DNA of 34,229 nt from an uncultured Desulfobulbaceae bacterium (GTDB lineage Bacteria > Desulfobacterota > Desulfobulbia > Desulfobulbales > BM004), in assembly GCA_945787325.1 (NCBI GenBank), contig CALZHP010000027.1, forward strand, positions 1 through 34,229, given 5' to 3'. Positions 25,047 to 33,713 of the stretch are shown piece by piece. The number at the start of each line of letters is the position of its first letter. Position 1 is the stretch's first letter. The position numbers and the translations under genes were made by a program. A model generated the notes under the pieces. It ran no database searches, had not been told where the DNA came from, and saw only the letters and a list, made by a program, of their open reading frames with translations.

Positions 25047-26315
25047 TCAGGATGAGTATTCAACTTCAAGAATTGCTTTGGGTTCCTTGGCTACGCTTCT
25101 TTCTTCCTGTAGTGCTTCCAGAAATTTATCGACAATTTCCGGATCAAACTGGGTGCCCCTGTTTTTGAACAGTTCATCTAAAGCCTCCTGTTTACTCAGG
25201 GCATTCCTGTACGGCCTGTCTGCTGTCATCGCGTCATATGAGTCAGCTATCTGTAGGATTCTTGACAATACAGGTATTTCCTCGCCCTTGAGACCATCCG
25301 GATATCCTCTACCATCATACCTTTCATGGTGGTGTTTTATTATAGAAAGGGTGTGATCCAGTTTTTTTACACCGGAAAGAATTTTCACACCTTGTTCCGG
25401 ATGTTTTTTTATAATTTCAAATTCTTCATCCGTAAGCCTTTCCGCCTTTTCCAGCAGATAGTCGTACGTGCCGATCTTACCAATATCGTGCAGGATTCCC
25501 GCAAGCATAAGTTTCTTCTTTTCAGTGCCGTCAATCCCCATCGCATCCGCAATCATCGCAGCATATTCCTCAGTGCGTTGAGAATGCCCCTTGGTCCAGG
25601 AGCTCTTGGCATCCAAGGCGCTTATCATTGTTGTTACAGTCTGAAACAGCATCTCTTCAAGTTCCAGGTTCTGCTTAACTATTCGTTTGGAAGCCCCGTA
25701 AACAATACCAAAAAGCACAAGGTAAAGAAGGGAAAAACCAATAAAAATCCGTGTCCACAATATATTTTTATGGTCAGTTATAGTATTATAAAGTTTTGTG
25801 AGATCATAATATACTTCTACAACAACATTGGGTTTTCCTTTGTTTTCAAACGTCACAGGCACATACAACTCCAGAACAGTTACGTTTTTTTCAACGGGCC
25901 TCTGATATTTATCATGCAGTTTATTCGAAGTAATGATCTTTGTGGCTGTTTCACCTGATATTGCCTTACTTAAAATTCCGTTGGACTCAAATCGTTTACC
26001 AATTTCATCCTGTTCTGATGTCCAGAGCAAAACCTTGTCAATGCCCCAGAATTTCACTTGAAATGTTTGTGGCCCAAGAGATAGATGTTCAACCTCTTCT
26101 GAAAAATGTTCGAATTCACTTCCGGTTTTGGGAGATAAGAGATCCGAAGCCTTAAAATGCTTCACTGTATTCTGCTGTACAATATTGGATGTTTCCTGTA
26201 TCGCTCTTTCGAGCATATGACGCTCCATAGAGGTTGAGATTGTCCACCCAAGTAAAGAACCAATCAGCGCCAGAGCAACAAAACATAGAATTGAAAATCT
26301 TTGAATAAGAGACAT
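25047..26315 (-). CDS. Membrane sensor HD-GYP phosphodiesterase
   Basis: A 422-aa protein from the ATG at 26315; a TTG 60 bases upstream is weaker. It has TM1 (7-25), an extracytoplasmic sensor region (26-187), TM2 (188-206) and a cytoplasmic HD-GYP domain. Key residues are His276-Asp277 (HDIGK), His329-330 (HHER) and GYP at 337-339, followed by ADSYDAMTADRPYR. HD-GYP proteins hydrolyse c-di-GMP to GMP via pGpG. The sensed ligand is unknown. The gene is convergent with the transglycosylase gene. It would oppose the diguanylate cyclase at 18244. Confidence 0.9.
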   Translation of the reverse strand: MSLIQRFSILCFVALALIGSLLGWTISTSMERHMLERAIQETSNIVQQNTVKHFKASDLLSPKTGSEFEHFSEEVEHLSLGPQTFQVKFWGIDKVLLWTSEQDEIGKRFESNGILSKAISGETATKIITSNKLHDKYQRPVEKNVTVLELYVPVTFENKGKPNVVVEVYYDLTKLYNTITDHKNILWTRIFIGFSLLYLVLFGIVYGASKRIVKQNLELEEMLFQTVTTMISALDAKSSWTKGHSQRTEEYAAMIADAMGIDGTEKKKLMLAGILHDIGKIGTYDYLLEKAERLTDEEFEIIKKHPEQGVKILSGVKKLDHTLSIIKHHHERYDGRGYPDGLKGEEIPVLSRILQIADSYDAMTADRPYRNALSKQEALDELFKNRGTQFDPEIVDKFLEALQEERSVAKEPKAILEVEYSS

Positions 26316-26474
26316 ATATCTATCCCGCGTTAAATTTTGACAAGGATGCAGAATTATTCCAAACTCTTTAACCAATAATATTTCGGTTCATAATTTAATG
26401 ATCTTTAGAATTTTCAAATTCAGCAAACCCTCTGAACATAAAAACTCAGTTGAATAAACATCGTTTTTGATGAT

Positions 26475-26522
26475 AAAGCGTATAGTTTAGCGCCTATTTA
26501 GTCGTTAAACTATACGCTTTTT
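26475..26522. terminator. Strong 15-bp hairpin downstream of the TerB-like gene
   Basis: AAAGCGTATAGTTTA (26475-26489) and TAAACTATACGCTTT (26506-26520) pair perfectly around a 16-base loop. T-rich ends lie on both sides. It lies in the 318-base gap between the TerB-like gene (ends 26634) and the HD-GYP start, where nothing else is evident. It probably ends minus-strand transcription. Confidence 0.75.
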
Positions 26523-26633
26523 ACTCAATATGACTCCTGCTCATCGATTACTATTTAGCAAGGTTTTCAATTGATTAGGACATTAAGAAGGACATGGAGG
26601 CATTGTAATTAAGTGAGGAGTGCTGAATTTTAT

Positions 26634-27098
26634 CTAGGTTCGGTTTTTCAGCTGGTCACGGGCTTTTAGTTTGGCATCAATGAGTTGCTTATGCGTCAGT
26701 CGCAGTAGATTTGCCACCCGGTGTGCAAAGGCATCTTCATACATGTCGAGTTTACCGTCAATATGGATAATTCGCCAGACATCCTCCATAACGGCAATTT
26801 TCTCCTGCTTTGAGAAAGTCTGGTTGATGTGATTGCTAAATTCCCAAAGATCCACTGCATTTTTTCTGTGGTCATGCGACAACTCGATAAGCTCATCTGC
26901 TTCTTCGCCGGGAATACCAAATTTATCTTTCAGTGTTTCAACCAGATGATCCATCTCGTCATCATGACATTCTTCATCTATGTGTGAGGCCTCAAGAAGC
27001 ATCACACATGAAGCGACATGAATCTTTTTCTCTTCATCAATGCTGCTCTCTTTAATTTCCTGATCAGAAGTGATTATCTTTCGTATACGATCAAACAT
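26634..27098 (-). CDS. TerB-like protein
   Basis: A 154-aa acidic, all-helical protein with a TerB/DUF533-type domain (about 25-135: VASCVMLLEASHIDEECHDDEMDHL, then a second EDVWRIIHIDGKLDMYEDAF repeat). The paired [LI]HIDG/DEE helices place acidic residues where TerB proteins bind metal ions. TerB itself is linked to tellurite resistance, but lone members are common and of unknown role; no other ter genes are here. Start: ATG at 27098, though an in-frame TTG at 27104 is better spaced from AAGGA. Confidence 0.75.
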   Translation of the reverse strand: MFDRIRKIITSDQEIKESSIDEEKKIHVASCVMLLEASHIDEECHDDEMDHLVETLKDKFGIPGEEADELIELSHDHRKNAVDLWEFSNHINQTFSKQEKIAVMEDVWRIIHIDGKLDMYEDAFAHRVANLLRLTHKQLIDAKLKARDQLKNRT

Positions 27099-27217
27099 TT
27101 CCAAATTTTCCTTTTAATGCTCCACGAACGGTGTCAGCAAGTTATTACATTTATATTATTTCACCATATATTCTGAAGAATATTCACAAACCTCATGCAG
27201 CACCAATTTATAAATAC

Positions 27218-28051
27218 TTATTCTTCGTCAGAAAAAATAAGTTCCTTGCCACAGTATTTACAATATGTGGCGTCTTGATCGTGTTTTTCTGAGGAACAAC
27301 CCACACAGGACTTATTACTCACAACTTGTCCTGATACTCTGGATAGCTCAACCGTTACAATACCGGTCGGCACGGCGATAATGCTGTAGCCCATAATCAT
27401 GATCATAGCAGCCAGCGCCTGGCCCAACCCGGTTGCCGGGGATATATCTCCATACCCTACAGTTGTGAGGGTCACTATGGCCCAGTAGATGCTTCGTGGA
27501 ATACTGGTAAATCCATTCTCAGCCGGCTCAATAACGTACATGAGCGATCCCAGGATAATTACCATGCTCAATACGGCATACAGGAATACAAAGATTTTTC
27601 TTCGGCTCGCTCTCAATGCCAGCATGAGACGGTCCGCCTCTTTCAGGTATTTTACCAGTTTCAGAACACGGAAAACCCTGAGTACCCTCAACACGCGAAT
27701 AACAAGGAGATATTCACTGCCTGGGAAAAGCAGGCTGAAGTACGTAGGAAGAATTGCCAGCAGATCAATAATACCAAAAAAACTCCGGGTATAACGCTTT
27801 GTATCTGTAGAACAGTAGAGACGCAGAATGTACTCAAATGTAAAAAGAAAAGTAAATATCCATTCGAGGTTATTAAAGAGACTCCCATGCTTAACCTGGA
27901 TGGAGCTGACGCTGTCCAGCATAACAACCAGGACACTGAGCTTGATGCAGATGATAAGGAATACATCAAAAAACTTGCCGGCCGGCGTTTCTGCTTCAAA
28001 TATTATGTGGTGTAGCTTGTCTTGCAGGGGACTGCGGTTGGATTTGGACAT
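27218..28051 (-). CDS. Voltage-gated-type potassium channel with C-terminal zinc-ribbon
   Basis: A 277-aa 6-TM ion channel. TM segments start at about 28, with an S4 voltage-sensor helix RVLRVLRVFRVLK (Arg119, 122, 125, 128) and a pore filter TVGYGD at 197-202 between S5 and S6, so it should be K+-selective. The cytoplasmic tail holds two CxxC pairs (Cys249/252 and Cys264/267), a zinc-ribbon-like module that may respond to metals or redox state. The hemerythrin-bearing channel gene lies just 26 bases upstream on the same strand, so the two are probably cotranscribed. Confidence 0.9.
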   Translation of the reverse strand: MSKSNRSPLQDKLHHIIFEAETPAGKFFDVFLIICIKLSVLVVMLDSVSSIQVKHGSLFNNLEWIFTFLFTFEYILRLYCSTDTKRYTRSFFGIIDLLAILPTYFSLLFPGSEYLLVIRVLRVLRVFRVLKLVKYLKEADRLMLALRASRRKIFVFLYAVLSMVIILGSLMYVIEPAENGFTSIPRSIYWAIVTLTTVGYGDISPATGLGQALAAMIMIMGYSIIAVPTGIVTVELSRVSGQVVSNKSCVGCSSEKHDQDATYCKYCGKELIFSDEE

Positions 28052-28077
28052 ATGCGCCTACCTTAAAGTGCGGGCTC

Positions 28078-29475
28078 TCATCGAACACCCCGTTCATGAA
28101 GAAACCGCCCCAGCTTTTTGTCAGTTACCAGTATATGGTTCACAAGCCACGAGTTAAGAAATTCGGACACGTTTTCAGGAAAAACATATTTTTTGTCCCT
28201 GTTAAGCTCCATGACTTTTTTGGTAAATTTCCTGTGCTCCTTGATTTGTATATCAATATCAGGATAGTCATGTTTTTTCATAATCTGCTCTTCATGATTA
28301 AAGTGGACCATCGTGTAATCGAGGAGTTTGTCGAAAACCCTGGCAGTTTCCTCTTCACCTTTTCCGGCTGAAACAGCATCCTGAAAACGGCTGATCAGTA
28401 TTATCAACGACCTGTGTTCCTCATCAATCACTGTTACTCCAACACTGAGCTCTTCAGACCATTCGTATTTTTTCCTTTCTTGCGGCACATCTGATTCAGT
28501 ATCTGTATCAGTTATCTTAACAAGCATAAGTGCAGAATCCTCTTTTCCAATCACTGCATCACGCGGAGGATCATTTATTTCCTCACCATCAGATCTCTTC
28601 AATGACACGGCGCGCAAAGCATTCAGCTTGGTAAGTGCATCTCCGATAGTGATATCCTCATCTTCAAAATGTCTGAAAATGCGCAGGTAATAGCCCATTA
28701 CTCCAGGGTCGTACCCTTCCAGACCTTTTTCAGAAACTGCAACACCCTTCTGCTGTGCGATCAGGTGCGCTATCTGCTCTCCACCCAAGCGTAATGGGTA
28801 TACAACGGTATCTGCACCTGCCCTGATTATCCTGGATTCAATTGACGGGTCTGATCCCTGGGCAATTATATGTACATCAGGGTTCAGTTCCCTGGCAGCA
28901 AGCGAGACGAGAAGTGTAGTAGCATCGTCTGAAAAACAGATTACCAGTCCTGCCGCCTGTTCCACTCCAGCCGCCAACAGTGAAATGTCACTTCCAGCGT
29001 TGCCGTCCACTGCAAGGTATCCTCTCTGCTCTGCCAATGCCAGCGCATCCGGATCGGAATCAATAACCACGAACGAGATCCCAAGTTCATATAACTTCAG
29101 ACAGATTGTTCTACCCGTTCTGCCGTGTCCGCAAACAATGTAATGGCCCCTGGTTTTTTTTATTTTGTCCTGCACCTTCTTTCTCCCGAATATTCCTTTT
29201 AATTCTCCTTCGATTATAAACCTGGCAAGTTGTGTTGCAAATGTTGCTGCTACACCAAGCCCCACAAAAATGAGAACAACCGTGAACATACGTCCGGCCG
29301 GGGAAAGGTTATGGATTTCCCCGAACCCTACTGTTGTTATGCTTATTACAACCATATAAAATGCATCAAGCAGCGTCCAGCCATCCTCTATATAGTAATA
29401 CCCAAGGGTGCCGATTAAAAAAATCGCCACAACGACCACGATGAGTTTTATCCAGTTGAACGTATAATTTTCCAT
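28078..29475 (-). CDS. Potassium channel with RCK (TrkA-N/C) domains fused to a hemerythrin-like domain
   Basis: A 465-aa protein. Residues 10-90 form a 2-TM pore with filter TTVGFGE (48-53). About 108-235 is a TrkA-N Rossmann fold (Gly116, Gly118, Gly121) and about 240-325 is TrkA-C. Residues 337-465 are bacteriohemerythrin-like (WSEELSVGVTVIDEEH onward). Expected di-iron ligands are His354, His391, Glu395, His414, His447 and Asp452, but the sixth position, normally His, is Gln410. RCK channels open or close on nucleotide or Ca2+ binding. The added domain suggests gating by O2 or another ligand, which is inference. Confidence 0.9.
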   Translation of the reverse strand: MENYTFNWIKLIVVVVAIFLIGTLGYYYIEDGWTLLDAFYMVVISITTVGFGEIHNLSPAGRMFTVVLIFVGLGVAATFATQLARFIIEGELKGIFGRKKVQDKIKKTRGHYIVCGHGRTGRTICLKLYELGISFVVIDSDPDALALAEQRGYLAVDGNAGSDISLLAAGVEQAAGLVICFSDDATTLLVSLAARELNPDVHIIAQGSDPSIESRIIRAGADTVVYPLRLGGEQIAHLIAQQKGVAVSEKGLEGYDPGVMGYYLRIFRHFEDEDITIGDALTKLNALRAVSLKRSDGEEINDPPRDAVIGKEDSALMLVKITDTDTESDVPQERKKYEWSEELSVGVTVIDEEHRSLIILISRFQDAVSAGKGEEETARVFDKLLDYTMVHFNHEEQIMKKHDYPDIDIQIKEHRKFTKKVMELNRDKKYVFPENVSEFLNSWLVNHILVTDKKLGRFLHERGVR

Positions 29476-29515
29476 ATGGATTTACTGTATATTGCCTGTA
29501 CTAATAATATTTCTT

Positions 29516-32041
29516 TTAATCCTCTTTACCAGGTGGTTCCTGCTCCGGTGCAGATTCCAATTCAAATTCTACGACTTCTTCTTTCTTCTTTTCTTTCTTT
29601 TTTTTCTTTTCTTTCTTTGGCAGGCTATGCCAGAGAACCGGTTGGGAGAAAGTTTCCCAACCCCATTTTAATAGGTTAATCAACATGAACGAAATCCACA
29701 ATGCCCAGGCAAGCATGGATAGGCGATACACATACATGGGAATAGAAAAAATCCAAGCCTGCGGCAACAACTGTTCGCTCTGGTCTTGATACCACCTCAG
29801 AACACTGCTGTTGGAACCATTACCAACAATATTCATATCTGGGTGGCCAAGAAGACCCTGGCTGATTGCAAAAACAAGCGAGGCTAGAGCGAGAACAGTA
29901 AGTAGCACAATACCTGCCTGAACAAGGTTGAAAGTACTTTTTTCTATATCGGATTTCAATCTGCTACGCAGCTCAAGGGCAATGAGCCAGCCCACAACAA
30001 TTAGCCCCACGGCTATATTACTCTGACTCAGACCTATACCAAGCAATAGCCACTGGATAAATGTAAGTTGAGTCAGTCCTGTTCTGCTCAGACCGAACGC
30101 TATGAGAACAATTATGATAAACACCGACCAGAAAAGCACTGCCGGCCCCATCTGCGGGCCTCCCATAAACAGCGGCCAGCGGTTACGCGGCAGGTATACA
30201 TCTATTTGAGAATTGACATTTTCAATACCCAGGTCTACCCCTGACGTTTTATATGCTGTAACCATGCCTTCAGTTCCGCGCCACTTGAGGATAACATTCT
30301 GGGAACCTGGAGTTATCGGCAAGGGTACTTTTCTGCCCTCCTGCCTGATCGGCTGAACCTGACCATTAATATTTACTTCCTGAAGCTGCACATTCTCCGG
30401 CAAGGTAATTGAGTGTTGCCCTCCCTGACTGCTCCTGATAAAGAGAGTAAGCATCGTGTCCGTTGCTCTTCTGCCGGGGCGGATTTCAAGGTGGCTCTTG
30501 TCAATTGTCATGGTCTGACCTTCGATTCCTGCAGGACGGGTAATGGAAAGTGCAACCTCTTCACCCGGCCAAGGGTGCCAGGTTGGATACCAGCGGTCAC
30601 CTTGCTGGTGCAGAATTACCGGAATTCCCTCGGCATCCATATGATAAACAGGGCTGACATCCACCCTCCACATTTCAGTCCAGGAATCTGTGTCTGCATG
30701 TTTAAGCAACAGATTGTCGGTCTTTTCCAGAAAGGACTCCCAACGTATATTTGTTGTCCGGGAGTCCATGTTAATCATGACATGACCGTCTTCGACCCGT
30801 ATACCATCAGTAATGACGGACTCCCCTGGAAACAACGGCACATTGAGCACAACTGCTGAACCAGACGGGCTGATTCGCTTGACACTTGTTTCTACCTTCC
30901 ATACTAGACCGAGCAGCAGTGTCCTTTCGATAAGCACAAACGGCGGCAGTATACCCGTTTCTAAAATCTGACTTTTTGCACCCTGCTCTTCAGTTATCCT
31001 TTTAAACTGGAGCTGATTGTCCGGAGTGCCGTCTTTGTGGACACCTTCCACTGTCCACCCTTTGGCCTGAAAAACAACCCGGTGCGGCTTCAAGGGCAAA
31101 GGAAGCTGAACGGTGTTCTGTTTGGCCAGGCGGCCATGAAGATTCACTTCATGCTTGCCGGCAGGCACTAACATCCATAGCCCCTCATTCTGCCTGAATA
31201 ATCCTGAAACCGGTTTATCGTCAATTTCAACTATTCTCGGCAGCCAGTACTTAGCAATACCAGGGATAGGGATTGATACATCCGTCCTTGCGTCTACCTT
31301 CAGTCTTATACTAAGATCTTCGGGTGTAATAGCCACATCCATGAAAGATATGTCGGCACACTTTGGAAAACAGTCATCTTTTTCCAGGAGGCGATCTCGC
31401 AGTTCTTCCAACATTTCCGGAGATGGTATATCGCTTGCCTGCACGGGTGCGGGACTCATTAAACAAAACAGTATCAACGGTAAAAGTAATAATTTCTTTA
31501 AATCAGGATATCGGAATCCCTCATTTTTTCGATAATTGATGCCGAGGATTCCCAAAGCCAAAAGGATAAGCAGGCCCACGCGAACGAATGATAGAACAAG
31601 ATTTGTTTTTGGCCCAATAAGCGAAAAAGATACTTTTTGATCTCTATGTACGGGCCCGGACCAGCTCATGGAAATTCTATTCCATTGCCAGGCAGGAAGA
31701 CCAGGCCCGGTCTGCTGCACCATACCGGGGTCATATTGGGCAACCTTGCTGCCATACCATGCATCCTTACCCGGTGCGACTGTACTTTTCATGACCGAGA
31801 TTGCTTCATCCGCCATTTCACCAAGACCGGCCGCTCTTCTTTTTATTTCAGGAGCTTCATAAGAGCTGATTTCTCCTATATCCGCTGGGCCTGCAGGATA
31901 TTGCTGTCTGGGAGTTATTGTTGCCATTGACTTCCAGGGTTTTTCCAGCTGCGGATAAATGCCTACTCGTAATTGCTGAATGACAAAGGGTAAAGATATA
32001 ACTAGCAGCAGCAGGACAGCAACAGCCTGGTATATTTTCAC
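29516..32041 (-). CDS. Large membrane protein of unknown function, C-terminal part
   Basis: An 841-aa frame that begins at GTG 32041, right after and in frame with the upstream ORF across a TGA at 32057-32059. Together they look like one protein of about 1380 residues. This half opens with a TM helix (5-22), has further hydrophobic segments near 150 and 185, a long beta-rich extracytoplasmic region (about 210-640), four or so TM segments (about 640-800) and a Lys/Glu-rich tail. No ribosome binding site precedes the GTG. I recognise no family. It could be an independent gene by reinitiation, or the product of a disrupted gene. Confidence 0.7.
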   Translation of the reverse strand: MKIYQAVAVLLLLVISLPFVIQQLRVGIYPQLEKPWKSMATITPRQQYPAGPADIGEISSYEAPEIKRRAAGLGEMADEAISVMKSTVAPGKDAWYGSKVAQYDPGMVQQTGPGLPAWQWNRISMSWSGPVHRDQKVSFSLIGPKTNLVLSFVRVGLLILLALGILGINYRKNEGFRYPDLKKLLLLPLILFCLMSPAPVQASDIPSPEMLEELRDRLLEKDDCFPKCADISFMDVAITPEDLSIRLKVDARTDVSIPIPGIAKYWLPRIVEIDDKPVSGLFRQNEGLWMLVPAGKHEVNLHGRLAKQNTVQLPLPLKPHRVVFQAKGWTVEGVHKDGTPDNQLQFKRITEEQGAKSQILETGILPPFVLIERTLLLGLVWKVETSVKRISPSGSAVVLNVPLFPGESVITDGIRVEDGHVMINMDSRTTNIRWESFLEKTDNLLLKHADTDSWTEMWRVDVSPVYHMDAEGIPVILHQQGDRWYPTWHPWPGEEVALSITRPAGIEGQTMTIDKSHLEIRPGRRATDTMLTLFIRSSQGGQHSITLPENVQLQEVNINGQVQPIRQEGRKVPLPITPGSQNVILKWRGTEGMVTAYKTSGVDLGIENVNSQIDVYLPRNRWPLFMGGPQMGPAVLFWSVFIIIVLIAFGLSRTGLTQLTFIQWLLLGIGLSQSNIAVGLIVVGWLIALELRSRLKSDIEKSTFNLVQAGIVLLTVLALASLVFAISQGLLGHPDMNIVGNGSNSSVLRWYQDQSEQLLPQAWIFSIPMYVYRLSMLAWALWISFMLINLLKWGWETFSQPVLWHSLPKKEKKKKKEKKKEEVVEFELESAPEQEPPGKED

Positions 32042-32056
32042 AATACGTTTGAAATT

Positions 32057-33667
32057 TCATTCCGGTATATTTTTTAACAATGCAAATCCAAGCAGCAGCG
32101 CAAGCCATATCCATCTAGGAGCATTAGGCTCATGATAAATAAGGACAAGAGTAGCAAACGCGATCAGTGCCATTGGATTAGAATAGAGTTTGGCAACTGC
32201 GATTGTAAAAATCAGAACAATAAAAAGATCGAGAAGTGTCCAGCGCTTCACCCAGGTCCTGGGAATATTGTCTATACCTGTAGCGTGTAATAAGCGCCAA
32301 CCCGGCGGAAGGTTAAGATATGCACTGACTTTTTGAAAATCGTGATCCCAGCCGGTTGCCGGCATTGTTGAAATTTTACTTCCGTATTCGCTATCAGCAA
32401 CCAGGTTAAGTCGACCCTTGCGTAATTCGACGCCTGCCTTTTCCTGCCCCTCACGCTTTGTGATAAATTGTTCGGCCCCGTCCACTGAAACCCTTCCGAG
32501 CTTCAGAGGCGGATTCATTTCAAGTCGCCATTCAGTACTTTTTTTGCCGGTAATAGTATCCTGAATAGTATAGCCGGTACCATCAAACCGCAGCCAGAGG
32601 TTGCGCTGGAGGCTCAACTGGTCCGGTGCCGGCTGCGGATCGCCGCGTTTTATTTCTTTGAACGTCATCACATTTCCCGCCAGCAGCCTGTATGCTGGAT
32701 AATTGCGCCACCCGTCAGGAATAGGTGTTTGCATGGGGTCAATTGACTGAATACCCTCTATTTCAACAATACGAAGATTTGTGCGCGCTAGAAAAGACCA
32801 GATTTCTTCCTCGGGCCAGAATTCGTCTTCCGGCCGTACAAACTCCATTGAGGAGACAGGCCCGTTATACCTTGAAGTAATAGTAATTTTCCATTGTCCC
32901 GGCCTTACCTGCACTCTCAAGCTGCCATCCTGTTCCAATTTTGCGGGCAACACACTCGTAAGAGATACAGGAGTATATGTATCGGGTGAAAATACAGGCC
33001 CCAACCTTATCTCCCTGGCTGTTCCTGCAACATCTAGCGTAAGTGAATTCACTATCCGTGCAGGTATACGGTCATCTATAAGCCTGTAGCTTTGAAGCTT
33101 GAGCCTGTTTTCTATCTTTTCCTCTTTTTTTGTCTGGGCCTGCAGCCAGAGGCGACCTTTATTGTCCAGGTTTGGGAATTCAATTTCACGACCTTTAAGT
33201 GTAAGCTTTACAACACCAGAATGACTGGGTACCCGAAGGTATTCAGGGATATTCTTCCATGTGAACTGACCTGATATTATGTGCCTTCCTTGCGGAACAC
33301 TAATTTGCGGAACACCTTTTTTACTGATAACAATTGCCGGTTTATCATCAAGAATAACACTTTGCGGCCAGTTCTTGTCATCACCAGGAAGCTGTATCCA
33401 TCTCTCATTATGAACTTGCCACTCTTGCCTGAAGGTGGCTTTTCCCTCGGTGATTGTCAGATCAAGATGTGAAGGCCAGTCGCAGCGGAGATTGTTTATA
33501 TTATTATAGGCTGGCGTACAAAGAAGTTGATCTTCGTGGTCGTGGAGTACCCAATCTTTCCAGGGTACAAGCGGGTCTGGTATTGCTGGCCTTTCGACGC
33601 TAAACGATTCATTTACAAAAAGAGAAAAAAACAAAACTAATGGAATTACTTTATACAATAATCTCAT
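32057..33667 (-). CDS. Large envelope protein, N-terminal part ending at in-frame TGA
   Basis: 536 aa from the ATG at 33667, where AGGGA precedes by about nine bases and the product starts with a signal peptide (about 1-24). The long upstream open frame would overlap the neighbouring sensor gene. The bulk is beta-rich and probably extracytoplasmic (conserved-looking WKDWVLHDHED near 36). The end carries TM helices (about 475-530) and stops in KNIPE-TGA. The next in-frame codons run NFKRIV into the C-terminal part. A one-base change of GGA to TGA would explain the break. Function unknown. Confidence 0.7.
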   Translation of the reverse strand: MRLLYKVIPLVLFFSLFVNESFSVERPAIPDPLVPWKDWVLHDHEDQLLCTPAYNNINNLRCDWPSHLDLTITEGKATFRQEWQVHNERWIQLPGDDKNWPQSVILDDKPAIVISKKGVPQISVPQGRHIISGQFTWKNIPEYLRVPSHSGVVKLTLKGREIEFPNLDNKGRLWLQAQTKKEEKIENRLKLQSYRLIDDRIPARIVNSLTLDVAGTAREIRLGPVFSPDTYTPVSLTSVLPAKLEQDGSLRVQVRPGQWKITITSRYNGPVSSMEFVRPEDEFWPEEEIWSFLARTNLRIVEIEGIQSIDPMQTPIPDGWRNYPAYRLLAGNVMTFKEIKRGDPQPAPDQLSLQRNLWLRFDGTGYTIQDTITGKKSTEWRLEMNPPLKLGRVSVDGAEQFITKREGQEKAGVELRKGRLNLVADSEYGSKISTMPATGWDHDFQKVSAYLNLPPGWRLLHATGIDNIPRTWVKRWTLLDLFIVLIFTIAVAKLYSNPMALIAFATLVLIYHEPNAPRWIWLALLLGFALLKNIPE

Positions 33668-33713
33668 AAATGGTTTCCCTGTTCTTTTGATGATCTTTAT
33701 TGTACCGGCCTCT

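Noticed and set aside
25326-25958. 210-codon plus-strand frame
   Set aside because: It is antisense to the HD-GYP gene, whose catalytic motifs prove the minus frame.
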